This document shows positions 36,507 through 45,888 of a DNA stretch of 64,000 nucleotides, one piece after another. Under the pieces are notes generated by a model that had not been told where the DNA came from, did no database searches, and saw only the letters and a program-made list of their open reading frames with translations. Within the stretch, counting starts at the first letter, position 1, and each line of letters begins with the position of its first letter. A program made the position numbers and the translations under genes. Origin of the DNA: Rhizobium terrae (lineage in GTDB: Bacteria; Pseudomonadota; Alphaproteobacteria; Rhizobiales; Rhizobiaceae); the NCBI RefSeq assembly GCF_003425685.1, contig NZ_QJKM01000010.1, forward strand, positions 215,645 through 279,644, given 5' to 3'.

Positions 36507-37901
36507 TCACCCGGCACGGGCAAGATCGCCCGCCGATTTCGCAGGCGCCGAACCTTCGGTCGCGTGGCCTTCCGCGGGGAAATCCATTTGCGCAGCGAGG
36601 CCATGCGGCGCCCTGTTCAGAAGTTCGATCGTGCCGCCATGTGCCCGTACGATGTCGTCGACGATCGACAGACCGAGCCCGAATCCGCCTCGCTCGGTCG
36701 GTGTCCGTGCCGCATCGGCCTTGAAAAACGGCTCGAGCACGCGGGTACGCAAGCTGCCGGGAAGGCCCGGGCCGTCATCGACAACGCTTATCCGCACCGT
36801 CCCGTTTCGGACGACCGACAGCTCTACCGAGATCTCCTGGGCGAACTTGCTGCTGTTCTCGACAAGATTGGTGATCGCACGTGCCAGCGATCGCGGTTTG
36901 CAGCGATAAGCGAAACGCTCGGGCCCGACATACCTCACGTTGTAGCCTATGTCGGAGAAGTCGGAACATACGGTCGCCAACAGGCTGGGCAGGTCGGCAT
37001 TGACCGGTTTCTCGGTCGCCATTTCCTTGCTGAGATAGGTGAGCGTATCGTTGATCATGTCGCTGAGAGCGGAGATGTCCTTCAACAGCGCCGTTTTCAG
37101 CTCCGGCTGCGTCGAGCGTTCCGCGCGCAGGCGCAGACGCGTCAGCGGTGTGCGAAGGTCGTGGCTTATCGCGCGCAGCATGCGGGTACGGTCGTCGATC
37201 ATGCCGCGCACCCGGCTGCGCATGTCGTTCAACGATCTTGCAAGAGTTCGAATTTCAGCCGCTCCGCTTTCATCGAATGGCCTGTCCGGGCCGTCATCAG
37301 GCCTCAGCGTTTCTGCGGCTTTCGCAAATTCGAGGAGCGGAGCCGCAATGACCCGGGCCGCATACAGCGACAGAAGGGCCACCGGCAGGACGACAGCCAT
37401 CAGTTGCAGCACGATGGTGACCTGCTGGTCGCTGATCCATCCGTCGGCAGGAGGCGATGCGGGCAGAAACGCCAGAGCGCGATCGTCCCCCATCCCGACG
37501 ACCAGGACATCGTGAAGTTTTCCGGTGGAGGTTTCGGTCCGGAAAGCCGTCGCGAAGGTGGCCGGCATATTGTTCTGGACAAGGTGGCGGACATCCTCAA
37601 ACGAGATGTTCATATCGGCCTCCGGCGAAAGCTCCGCCGCCGAGACCTCCTCGACCTGAAGCCCTGTCTTCGATGTGGCATCCAGAATCGCGGCTCTTTG
37701 CTCTGCCGACTCGGACGCCTTGACCTGATCGATGACCGTCTCGATCTTCAAGGCAGTCGCACGGGCATAGGAAACACTCTCCGGATCGTCGCGCAACAAA
37801 TACTCAGAGACGGTACCCAGGATGACGAGGCAACCGATGGGGCCGACAGCCAATGCTGCGATCTGCCGGCGGATCGACCCGGCCTGAAAGCGTGTAAACA
37901 T
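36507..37901 (-). CDS. Two-component sensor histidine kinase
   Basis: 464-aa EnvZ-like inner-membrane kinase. TM1 (residues about 10-30) and TM2 (about 155-180) flank a periplasmic sensor loop of about 125 residues. They are followed by a HAMP region, the H-box ISHDLRTPLTRLRLR (phospho-His), N-box ITNLVENSSKFA, VDDGPGLP and GFGLGLSIV. The start ATG 37901 overlaps the response regulator stop (TGATG). Signal unknown. Confidence 0.92.
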   Translation of the reverse strand: MFTRFQAGSIRRQIAALAVGPIGCLVILGTVSEYLLRDDPESVSYARATALKIETVIDQVKASESAEQRAAILDATSKTGLQVEEVSAAELSPEADMNISFEDVRHLVQNNMPATFATAFRTETSTGKLHDVLVVGMGDDRALAFLPASPPADGWISDQQVTIVLQLMAVVLPVALLSLYAARVIAAPLLEFAKAAETLRPDDGPDRPFDESGAAEIRTLARSLNDMRSRVRGMIDDRTRMLRAISHDLRTPLTRLRLRAERSTQPELKTALLKDISALSDMINDTLTYLSKEMATEKPVNADLPSLLATVCSDFSDIGYNVRYVGPERFAYRCKPRSLARAITNLVENSSKFAQEISVELSVVRNGTVRISVVDDGPGLPGSLRTRVLEPFFKADAARTPTERGGFGLGLSIVDDIVRAHGGTIELLNRAPHGLAAQMDFPAEGHATEGSAPAKSAGDLARAG

Positions 37902-38638
37902 CAGTAGGCCTCGACCTTCGGGGTGAACATGTAGCCTCCCAACCGGACCGTCTTGATGAAGGCCGGCTCGCGGACATTGGGTTCGATCTTCTGCCGAACG
38001 CGGCTCACGTGGACGTCGATGCTGCGTTCGACCGGGCCTGCAAGGCCGGCATGGGTGAGGCGCAAAAGCTGTTCGCGCGTCATGACGCGGCCCGGATTCT
38101 GGCAAAATGCCAGGAGAATGTCGAATTCAGCCGTCGTCATCGAAACATGCACGCCCTCCGGATTCACGAGTTGCCGCAGGACCGGATCGATCTGCCAGCC
38201 GGCGAACTGCATGGCCGTCCGCGGCAGAGGCTGCTCCACCCCATACGAGGCACGCCGCAGCAGCCCTTTTATCCGCGCCATCAGTTCGCGCGGATGAAAT
38301 GGCTTGGTGATGTAGTCATCAGCGCCGAGCTCGATGCCGACAATGCGATTGATCTCGTCGCCGAGGGCCGTGAGCATGACGATGGGGATGGTCGACGATG
38401 CCCGCAATCGGCGGCAGATGCTGAAGCCGTCTTCGCCCGGCAGCATGGCGTCGAGCACGACCAGATCGAAGGACTGCTTGCGCAAGATGGCGTCCATGTT
38501 CGCGGCCGAGCCGACCGCAAGAGCCTGAAGGCCATTCTCCTTTAGCATCTCGATGACCATCGCCGCGATCTCGTCGTCATCCTCGACAAGGAGAACGCGA
38601 GGTACCGTATCCGATGCGACGAGGTGTTGAGCTGTCAT
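37901..38638 (-). CDS. OmpR-family response regulator
   Basis: 245-aa regulator. The receiver domain has LLVEDDDEI, phospho-acceptor Asp in DLVVLDAMLPGEDGF, and the conserved Lys in DDYITKPFHP. The C-terminal winged helix ends with VERSIDVHVSRVRQKIEPN...IKTVRLGGYMF. ATG 38638 is used; a TTG five codons upstream also reads in frame. It is divergent from the mipA-like gene, and the palindrome at 38685-38703 is a candidate binding site. Confidence 0.92.
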   Translation of the reverse strand: MTAQHLVASDTVPRVLLVEDDDEIAAMVIEMLKENGLQALAVGSAANMDAILRKQSFDLVVLDAMLPGEDGFSICRRLRASSTIPIVMLTALGDEINRIVGIELGADDYITKPFHPRELMARIKGLLRRASYGVEQPLPRTAMQFAGWQIDPVLRQLVNPEGVHVSMTTAEFDILLAFCQNPGRVMTREQLLRLTHAGLAGPVERSIDVHVSRVRQKIEPNVREPAFIKTVRLGGYMFTPKVEAY

Positions 38639-38660
38639 GTGTTCGCTTTGCAAAGTTGTC

Positions 38661-38707
38661 GGCAGGTTTGCAGAACTTACCTGCGCAGGTTTCCCAAACC
38701 TGCCTGC
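38661..38707. promoter_or_regulatory. Candidate response-regulator binding site (palindrome plus half site)
   Basis: GCAGGTTTCCCAAACCTGC at 38685-38703 is a perfect 8-bp inverted repeat around CCC. A third copy of the half site, GGCAGGTTTGC, lies at 38661-38671. It sits just upstream of the response-regulator gene and within the region that also serves the divergent outer-membrane protein gene. Confidence 0.55.
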
Positions 38708-38998
38708 ATTGTCGCAAAAACATCTCCAAAGTCACGGGGTGAAGATATTTTGATATGTTAAGCCGAAACCGGGCCGTAACCAGGCGCCATCACGCCTTCA
38801 ACCGCGCAACCACCGGGTTGAATCCCCGAAAGCACTGCGCTTTCACCACAGCATCGGCCGGGCAATATTTCTTAACATCACAAAACCCAAGTTAACGGAC
38901 CCCTTTCAGATAGTGCGGCCGCGAGAGGCACGATGCGTCGGGCTTTCACACTCCGTGCGCGTCGCAAGCTCTCTTTCGGATCCCAGGAGCCAATTCGA

Positions 38999-39859
38999 AT
39001 GTCATTGACCAAGTCGTTTTTAAGCAGCCCTCGGCATGTCGCCATAGCTACGGGGCTGGCAGTGGTTGCGTGCCCGCCGTTCCAGGCACGCGCCTCCGAT
39101 TTTTTCGAAAGGGACGCAACCACCCCTCCTCCGTCGGCGAGCTTCGACAAGGGACGCTTCGGCGGCATACGCCAGAAGCTTTCCGAATGGGAAGTCATCG
39201 TAGGAGCCGGGGCCATGTATGCGCCGAAATTCGAAGGTTCGGACGAGTTCGAGGTCGTCCCCATCCCGATGATCTCAGCGACGTTCGGCGATCGCGTCAC
39301 CGTTGATCCGATGGGCGTGAGCGTCGACGTGCTGGAGGCCAAGGGCCTGAAGCTGTCGGTCAAGGGCGGTTACCAGATGGGACGCGACGAAGACGATTCC
39401 AAGCACCTGCGGGGTCTTGGCGACATCGATGGAGGGGCTGTCATCGGAACACAGCTTTCCTATGAGGTGGGGCCGGTGGAACTCTACGCCTCGGTCGACA
39501 AGACAATCGGCGGCGACGACGGCCTCACCGGCCAAGTCGGCGCAAATGTTTCCCACCACTATGATCGCTTCATCTTCTCGGCAGGCGCCTCCGCGACGTT
39601 TGCCGACGATAACCACATGAAGAGTTATTTCGGGGTGACCGCAGCCCAGTCCGCGCGCTCGGGATTGCGGCAGTATGATGCAAATGCCGGGCTCAAGCGC
39701 TTCGATGTCGAGGCATCCGTCACCTATATGGCAACCGAGAACTGGGTTATCCGCGGCCAGGCCGGCGTCGGTTTCCTCACCGGCGACGCGAAAGACAGCC
39801 CCATCGTTCAGGACGACGTACAACCGTCCGTGATGCTGCTCGTCGGTTACAAGTTCTAG
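38999..39859 (+). CDS. MipA/OmpV-family outer-membrane protein
   Basis: 286-aa beta-barrel protein. ATG 38999 follows AGGAG by 9 nt. A signal peptide (residues 1 to about 32, cleavage near ARA|SDFF) is followed by the family start WEVIVGAGAMYAPKFEGSDEFEVVPIPMISA. The barrel ends in the aromatic residue of VGYKF, as outer-membrane proteins do. MipA/OmpV proteins are scaffolds or porin-like; in many bacteria they are controlled by an adjacent two-component system, as suggested here by 36507-38638. Confidence 0.92.
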   Translation: MSLTKSFLSSPRHVAIATGLAVVACPPFQARASDFFERDATTPPPSASFDKGRFGGIRQKLSEWEVIVGAGAMYAPKFEGSDEFEVVPIPMISATFGDRVTVDPMGVSVDVLEAKGLKLSVKGGYQMGRDEDDSKHLRGLGDIDGGAVIGTQLSYEVGPVELYASVDKTIGGDDGLTGQVGANVSHHYDRFIFSAGASATFADDNHMKSYFGVTAAQSARSGLRQYDANAGLKRFDVEASVTYMATENWVIRGQAGVGFLTGDAKDSPIVQDDVQPSVMLLVGYKF

Positions 39860-39961
39860 AGGCTTCCAGAAACCCTGCAGGGAGCAACAGATCCGCCGCA
39901 CCTCCCCTGCCGATACCTGTTTCCGGCTGAACCTGACCCGGAATTCCATGACGGCAAAGTT

Positions 39962-39984
39962 GGAGCCGGTTCCTTTCCGGCTCC
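39962..39984 (+). terminator. Hairpin downstream of mipA-like gene
   Basis: GGAGCCGG (39962-39969) pairs with CCGGCTCC (39977-39984) around a 7-nt T-rich loop. Located about 100 bp after the mipA-like stop. There is no U-tract, so terminator function is probable but not certain. Confidence 0.5.
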
Positions 39985-40121
39985 GCCTACTGCTCTTCGA
40001 TGCATCGGAAGCAGTGTTGTCCTGCCGGGGCGATATTACCCCCTGGCTTCGGTCGTCACCGGCGGGATGGCATCGCTGGTGACGGCGAAGCGGACAAAAA
40101 GTCCCTGACGTCTCACCGTAC

Positions 40122-40149
40122 AAGCGGCCCGTCGATTGACGGGCCGCTT
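40122..40149. terminator. Perfect 12-bp hairpin upstream of phnJ remnant
   Basis: AAGCGGCCCGTC (40122-40133) and its exact complement (40138-40149) enclose the loop GATT. No T-run on either side. It lies just left of the decayed C-P lyase genes and may be the terminator of whatever preceded them. Confidence 0.5.
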
Positions 40150-40195
40150 GCGCATCCTCCGGTCATTTCCCCGGGCACCCACGATATGTGGCTAA

Positions 40196-40420
40196 GATGC
40201 CGAATTGACCTTCGAGGTGCAGAAATGGAAACAGTGCTGCGCGCCTTGCGGCTCAAGGGAAAGTTTCCTCGATGAGGTGATCACAGACGATAAGGGCGGC
40301 CGCATGTTCGTCTGCTCCGACACCGATTTCTGCAACACGCGTCAAGCCGAACAGGCCGCTGCAACGGAGGCAACTGGCGGCAGGGCTGGCGAAGATCGGC
40401 TCGCAGGAGAGAAGGCATGA
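40196..40420 (+). pseudogene. phnJ: C-terminal remnant of C-P lyase phnJ
   Basis: About 74 codons, DAELTFEVQKWKQCCAPCG onward, preceded by an in-frame TAA. The cysteine pattern CAPC-x21-C-x5-C reproduces exactly the CxxC-x21-C-x5-C ligand motif of PhnJ, the radical-SAM subunit that breaks C-P bonds in phosphonates. The N-terminal ~75% of PhnJ is missing and no start site is seen. It overlaps the start of the phnK remnant by 4 bp, as in intact phnJK pairs. Confidence 0.8.
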
Positions 40421-41266
40421 CCATAAACGCGCTGCGCAAGCTGGCTCCAAGGCCGCCGCTCATGGAAGTCTGCGACCTGTCCAAATCCTATGGCCGCCAG
40501 ATCGGCTGCCTCGACGTCTCGTTCGCGATCCGCCCCGGTGAAGTGCTCGGCATCGTCGGCGAAAGCGGTTCCGGCAAGTCGACACTACTTTCCTGTCTCG
40601 CCGGAAAGCAGCCACCGGATACCGGCACGATCACCTACGACATGCAGGACCGAGGCCCGGTCGACATCCTGACGCTGTCGGAACCGGAGCGCCGGCGTCT
40701 CGCCCGCAAGTCGACGCTGCTGCGCTCGCTCTATGCCAACTACAAACCAGATGCCGGAAAGATCTTCGTCGAGCACCGAGGCGAGACCGTCGACCTGCTC
40801 GCCGCCGAACCCCGGGGAAGTGGTCGAGATCCGCCTCAGCACGATCGGTTATGTCAGCCAGTTCCTGCGCGTCATCCCCCGCGTTGCTGCCCTCGATGTC
40901 GTCACTGAGCCGGCGATCGCCAACGGCAAACCGAGCGAGGAGGCGAAGGCACTGGCAAAGACGCTGCTCACCCGCCTCAACATCCCCGAACGGCTGTGGT
41001 CGCTCGCCCCCGCCACCTTCTCCGGCGGCGAGCAGCAGCGCGTCAACATCGCCCGCAGCTTCATCGTCGACGATCCCATCCTGCTCCTCGATGAACCCAC
41101 CGCATCCCTCGATACCGCCAACCGCCAAACCGTCGTCGACCTCATCAACGAGGCCAAATCCCGCGGCGCCGCCATCGTCGGCATCTTCCACGACGCCGAG
41201 GTGCGAGAGGCGGTGGCGGACAGGCTCTTCGAGGTGGGTCAGCAACGGCTCGAAATGGCCTCCTGA
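40417..41266 (+). pseudogene. phnK-phnL deletion fusion with a +1 frameshift
   Basis: Starts as PhnK (MEVCDLSKSYG..., VGESGSGKSTLL) up to LSEPERRRLAR. It then switches directly to the PhnL sequence KSTLLRSLYANYKPDAGKI, which belongs to the Walker A region of PhnL. This implies a deletion between the related ATP-binding segments of the two ABC genes. After EPR at about 40814-40817 a GGGG run holds one extra G and the PhnL frame continues out of phase (EVVEIRLSTIGYVSQFLRVIP, FSGGEQQRVNIARSFIV, DEPTASLD). Both C-P lyase ATPase functions are therefore lost. Confidence 0.85.
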
Positions 41267-41354
41267 CGGGCGGAGCCACCCCACGCTTTCAGTTTCACAA
41301 TCGGTTGCGAGTTGCGGCACCCCTGGATTTGAGCCTGCGATTTAAGTAATTGAT

Positions 41355-43132
41355 TTATTGATGTGAATTTCGCGACAAAATACCAAATCCCGGCAACTCA
41401 TTGGATTGTCGGGGTTTTCTGAGATATCTTTGGTTGCGGGAGCTTGCCTTGGCCGGGACTTCGCCTCTTCGTCTTATGACAAAGAGGCGCTGGTTGCGGG
41501 GGCAGGCTTCGACCGCTGGCATAAAACCGGCTGGCCTGCTGGTTTCTTCCACCTTGGCCAAGTCGAGGATGCCGAACAACTCGCCGCGTAGGGTGGCATG
41601 AACCTCGCCGCGCTTGGCTCCGGGCGTGAGGACGATTTCCCCGATCAGGGAGCGCAGGGTTTCCGCCGCCTGCCTGCCGCCGTCCGGATCGCTGAGGGCG
41701 TCGGACAGGCGCTCGACACCGCGGCGATAGAGGTTGGCGAGGTTCGGATGAACGTCCGGCATGTCCGCAGGCGCTTTGGCGAGGCGGGCGACGATCTCGG
41801 CTTTCTGCCGTTCAAGGTCGTCCATGCGCGCTTTCATGGAAGGCTGGTACATGCCGTTCTCAATGGCGGCGATGATGCCCGCAATCGCCTTCTCGATCTT
41901 CGCAAGTGACTTCTGGTCGGTCTGCGCCTGCACACGCCGGTCGCGGTTCAGCCGGTTCATTTCCTCTGCATAAGCTTTGACGACCTCGGCAACCGCCTCG
42001 GATGACACAAGCCGCTCTTTCAGGCCAGTCAGCACACGAGCCTCGATCTTGTCACGGGTGATGGAGCGGCCATTGTCGCAAGTGCCGCGCCGGTGATGGT
42101 TGAGGCCGGCATAGCGGTTCGGCGTAATGATGCCGACCTTGCCGCCGCAGCATCCGCAGGTGAGAAGGCCGGAAAGCAGATGAACCGGCCGGTTTGCCAG
42201 ATGCGCGCGCTTCATGCGGCCTTCCAGCGTGTTGGCGGGATTGGGGCCGAAGATTTCCGATATCTGCGTTTGACGTGCACGGGCAGCATCCCACGGTTCG
42301 TCGTCCACGATACGCAGATGCGGAACCTCTGTCCTGATCCACTGGCTTTCCGGGTGATGCGCGACACACGCTTGCCGGTGGAAGGATCCTTGATGAAGCG
42401 CAGGCGGTTCCAGACCAGAACGCCCGCATACAGTTCGTTGTTGACGATCCCGGTTCCCCGGCTGACGTGGCCCCGGATGCTGGTGTCGCCCCATGCGCGG
42501 CCAAGCGGGCCGGGAACCCCTTCCCTGTTCAGATCGACGGCAATAGCCTTGGGGCTTTTACCGGAAGCGAACTCTCGGAAGATGCGGCGGATGGTGTCGG
42601 CTTCCTCGGGGATGATTTCCCGGTCGCCCCGGATGGGCTCTCCGTTGGCATCGAATTTCTTGACCACCTTGTAGCCATAGCAGAGCCCTCCCCCGGCCTT
42701 GCCCTTCTCCACCCTGCCCCGAAGGCCGCGATGCGTTTTCATCGCGAGGTCTTTCAGGAAGAGCGCATTCATCGTGCCTTTCAGCCCGACATGAAGCTCG
42801 GAGATTTCGCCCTCGGCCAAGGTGACAATGGTGACGCCTGCAAACTTCAAGTGCTTGTAGAGCGTGGCGACATCGGCCTGATCGCGGCTGATGCGATCCA
42901 GCGCCTCGGCCAGCAATATCTTGAACTCACCGCGCTGCGCGTCGCGCACAAGCCGCTGGATGCCGGAGCGCAATATGGTGCTGGAACCGGATATCGCCGC
43001 GTCCTCAGAGGAGCCGACAATCTGCCACCGTTCCCGGCCCGCATGTTCCCGGCAAAGCCGGAACTGGTCCTCAATCGACGCCTCGCTCTGGCTGTCGGAC
43101 GAATAGCGGGCATAAAGGGCTGCTCGGGTCAT
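41355..43132 (-). pseudogene. Large serine recombinase, frameshifted
   Basis: N-terminal resolvase domain MTRAALYARYSSDSQSEASIEDQ (catalytic Ser in ARYSSDSQ) with LAEALDRISRDQADV, then a recombinase domain (GYKVVKKFDANGEPIRG). At about 42355 one base is missing (ATC-A-CCC for ATC-AAC-CCG), so translation leaves frame. The rest (PESQWIRTEVPHLRIVDDEPW, zinc ribbon LLSGLLTCGCCGGKVGI, coiled coil) continues in another frame to 41355. It would catalyse integration and excision of the element; as it stands it is broken unless the shift is a sequencing error. Confidence 0.85.
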
Positions 43133-43386
43133 GGTCTGGCTTCCCCTTCATTCGGCAATGCGCTGCGTCTGTGCCGGACTTGTTGCGGCTGGCGCTGCCT
43201 GCCAGCGCACGCCCTGCCTTTCCTGCTTCAGAAGCCTACGCCGGGACGGAGCCGCCCGGTCAAGGCTGGCGCGGCACGCGCCACCGCGGAACGCGGCTTG
43301 GCCTTGAGGGGGTGGCTCGGTTCCGGCCCGATCGCTGCAAGCCAAAAAAGGCTTTCATCGCACCTGTTCAGGCCCAGTGCATTGCA

Positions 43387-43641
43387 TCAAATGCTGTCTT
43401 CCTTCAGGGGTGGCACATTCGGTGCTTTGCCCAGCAAGCCTGTCAGCGCACCGCGCTTCGTCGTGCCTGCACGCGCTTTCAGGAATTCGCTGGCCGTCTC
43501 CACGGCCCCGATCTTCTGCGCAACCGCCGAGATGATCCACTGATTGAGGGATACGCCGTCCTCTTGTGCCAGACGCGCCGCCGTCTCCTTGAGCGACTGC
43601 GGCAGTTGCAGTGGGTATTTGTAACGTTGGGTCTGCGTCAT
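43387..43641 (-). CDS. HicB-like / ribbon-helix-helix antitoxin
   Basis: 84-aa protein, MTQTQRYKYPLQLPQSLKETAARLAQEDGVSLNQWIISAVAQKIG. The region from residue 10 to 45 is the ribbon-helix-helix (Arc/CopG-like) fold seen in the C-terminal part of HicB family antitoxins. ATG 43641 overlaps the stop of the PIN-domain gene by 4 bp (ATGA). Acts as antitoxin and operon repressor by analogy. Confidence 0.8.
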   Translation of the reverse strand: MTQTQRYKYPLQLPQSLKETAARLAQEDGVSLNQWIISAVAQKIGAVETASEFLKARAGTTKRGALTGLLGKAPNVPPLKEDSI

Positions 43642-44057
43642 GTGTTCAGTCTCCTGACGATCTCTCCCGGTGTTATCACGGTCATGCCCAATCCGAGCGC
43701 CGGACGAAAATCCTTGACGTTATGCGTCACGATGGCCTCGGCCTGTCCGTTCAAGGCAGCCTCAAGCACCATTTCGTCTGCGACATCGGAGAGGATCGGC
43801 CGTGTTCGAAACGAAATATCGACGCCCTCGGCAATGGCGGCAAGCGCGCTCATCACCGAAGCGACATCCTCAAGGCTGTGGCCGGTTACCTTCCGCGTTT
43901 CCTCCCGGCTCAGCACCGCCTCATATTCCAGAAACAGCGCTGTCGAACAAAGCGGCGTCATCATGCCCTGGTCCGCGAAACGCAGAAGCAGATTGCTTGC
44001 GCCATTGCGGCTGCGGAACGCAGCTACGATCACATTGGTGTCCAGAACCAGCCTCAT
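43638..44057 (-). CDS. PIN-domain toxin (putative endoribonuclease)
   Basis: 139-aa PIN protein, MRLVLDTNVIVAAF with the first catalytic Asp (Asp6), a conserved Glu in FLEYEAVLSREE, then DEMVLEAALNGQAEAIVTHNVKDF with the late acidic residues. This is the COG1569-type PIN toxin. The toxin precedes the antitoxin, the reverse of the usual order. The frame is open upstream to 44102, but MRLVL is the family start. Confidence 0.85.
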   Translation of the reverse strand: MRLVLDTNVIVAAFRSRNGASNLLLRFADQGMMTPLCSTALFLEYEAVLSREETRKVTGHSLEDVASVMSALAAIAEGVDISFRTRPILSDVADEMVLEAALNGQAEAIVTHNVKDFRPALGLGMTVITPGEIVRRLNT

Positions 44058-44295
44058 GGGAGATAATATATAGACATCCCATAAGATGTCAACGTTTTGC
44101 ATAAGGGTTCCTGTCAGCCATCGTCATCCTCGGCGCTATCTTCGCTTCTGCCCCGATTATCGTTGGCGGCCCGCAACGCCTCGAAGTGTTCCCGCGCCAT
44201 CTGCCTACCAACCGGGCAATGGACAGCACAACCGCGTCGAGCTTTTCGGAAGCATCGGCCCTGCCTTCGCTCTCCTGTCCATCGGGCGGGCGGTT

Positions 44296-45142
44296 GACCT
44301 CGTTGAACTGCTCGATCCCGTCGCTGTGGCGATGCGCGAACTTCGCCATGTCGCGGCGCGTGAACGTGGATTGCTGATGGGTGATGGCGTCCAGTGCAAT
44401 GGAGGGGTCGGCAATGATCCGCTCGCCATCGTTTCGGGCAATCTCCCGGTGCAGTTCGGCCCGATCTGCAATGTTGGCGGTGGCCTCTACCCCTTCGCGC
44501 TCGATGCGCTACGCCGGTGCGCCGATCTGGCTTTGCGGCTCCAGTTCGATGCCCTGCGCTTCAAAGCTGCGGTGGTCGATGCGGGCATCAATATCGAGTT
44601 CGGCAAGGCGCTCATTGGCAAGATCGGCCCAACGCTCCCGCCAGCGCTCGACCATCTCCGTGCGGTTCCAGTCCCGCACTTTTTGGCCGAAACCGTTTTC
44701 ATTCGCCGCGCGCATGGTGAGCATGACATGGGCATGGGGTTTGGGGCTTCCGTCTTCGGCAAATTCCCAATGCATATTCAGGTCGGCAATCATGCCGTGA
44801 TCGACAAATTCGGCCTGCACGAAGTCGCGGGCAAGCTCGATCCCCTGCGCCTGCGTCATTTCGCGGGGAAGGCAAACTCCACCTCGCGGGCAAGCTGCGC
44901 GTCCTTGCGCACTTCGAACGCTTCGACGTCGTTCCACAGCCGTTCGTGGTCGGACCAGACTTCGGGTGCGCCCTGCAGCAGCATGATCTCGGAATGGAGA
45001 CGCCCCGCTTGGCGGAAAAGTCATGGCTACGGTCAGTGCGCTCGTCACGCAGCCGCGAGGCCGAGCGGTAGGCGGCGGACGCCACCGCGCTGGAGCGTGC
45101 CTTGCGGCCAATGACCTTAACGTGAAGATGATAGATCGCCAT
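44296..45142 (-). pseudogene. traA: Ti-plasmid-type TraA/MobA relaxase, N-terminal part, multiply disrupted
   Basis: Starts MAIYHLHVKVIGRKARSSAVASAAYRSASRLRDER as in rhizobial TraA. The frame shifts after SAKRGV (to LHSEIMLLQGAPEVWSDHERLWNDVEAFEVRKDAQ) and again before LPREMTQAQGIELARDFVQAEF; each shift fits one missing base. A TAG at 44509-44511 interrupts IGAPA(*)RIERE. Homology stops after MAKFAHRHSDGIEQFNEV at about 44296, so the helicase part is gone. Three separate lesions argue for a true pseudogene. Confidence 0.85.
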
Positions 45143-45324
45143 CGCGATCCGACCATCAGCACGGAAAAGCGCACGTCGGAACGACGTATAAGCGCGCCCT
45201 CCCTCGAAAAAATCTCGGGCGGGACCAACCCGTGCCAGACCGTGCCGGCAACATAGAAGCCTTCGGCAAGACGCTCAACTATCATCGCTGCATCGGCAAC
45301 AAACTAAGACGATGGAGACTTCAC

Positions 45325-45651
45325 ATGCGCAAACCGAGAAACTTTGATGCGGAACTAAAGGCGTTGGAAGACAAGACCAAGGAACTGAAAGCCCGCAAGG
45401 TGCGGCAGCTCGGCGAACTTGTCATTGCCACTGGGGCCGATGTGCTCACAGCGGAGGAACTGGCGGGCGCGCTGATCGTGCTTGCCGAGACGAAAGACGC
45501 CGGAAAGCGGGAGGCATGGGCCAAGCGCGGGGCGACGTGGTTTCGCAGCAAGCCGCGGCGAACTGCTCCAGCAAATGACGACAACGCTGGCAGCGCTCCG
45601 GCGCAACCGGGCGGCACGCAATCGCCATCAAGCGGCATGGGCGCGGCATGA
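45325..45651 (+). CDS. traC: Conjugal transfer protein TraC-like
   Basis: 108-aa protein starting MRKPRNFDAELKALEDKTKELKARKVRQLGELVIATGADVLT, the pattern of Ti/Sym-plasmid TraC, an accessory of the conjugation-initiation complex. It lies divergent from the relaxase as in traA-traCDG regions. Stop codon TGA at 45649-45651; traD follows at once. Confidence 0.85.
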   Translation: MRKPRNFDAELKALEDKTKELKARKVRQLGELVIATGADVLTAEELAGALIVLAETKDAGKREAWAKRGATWFRSKPRRTAPANDDNAGSAPAQPGGTQSPSSGMGAA

Positions 45652-45652
45652 C

Positions 45653-45871
45653 ATGCGGGACTGGCAGGTCGAGCGCCGCAGGCGCACACGACATCTGATC
45701 GAACTCGGCGGTCTCGTCGTCAAATCCGGCATCGTGGACCTGACCGGCGACGATCGAGGGATGATCTACGGCGCGATGATCTGGATGGCGGACAAGTTGC
45801 AGAGCGAGGACGGCGAACGGGCGCGCATGCTGTGGGCGGAAAAGGGGAAGAAGGCGTTCGGGAAGGAGTGA
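45653..45871 (+). CDS. traD: Conjugal transfer protein TraD-like
   Basis: 72-aa protein, MRDWQVERRRRTRHLIELGGLVVKSGIVDLTGDDRGMIYGAMI. The segment LIELGGLVVKSGI is characteristic of the short TraD of Ti plasmids, which helps DNA transfer initiation. It begins 1 bp after the traC stop. The coupling protein TraG that normally follows is missing; an IS701-type element begins 17 bp downstream. Confidence 0.85.
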   Translation: MRDWQVERRRRTRHLIELGGLVVKSGIVDLTGDDRGMIYGAMIWMADKLQSEDGERARMLWAEKGKKAFGKE

Positions 45872-45888
45872 GAGCGCAACCTTCCTAG

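Noticed and set aside
41290..41350. Possible tRNA 3' fragment as attachment site next to the recombinase (CGAGTTGCGGCACCCC region)
   Set aside because: No acceptor stem, T-loop or matching copy at the other end of the element could be found; large serine recombinases also do not need tRNA sites.
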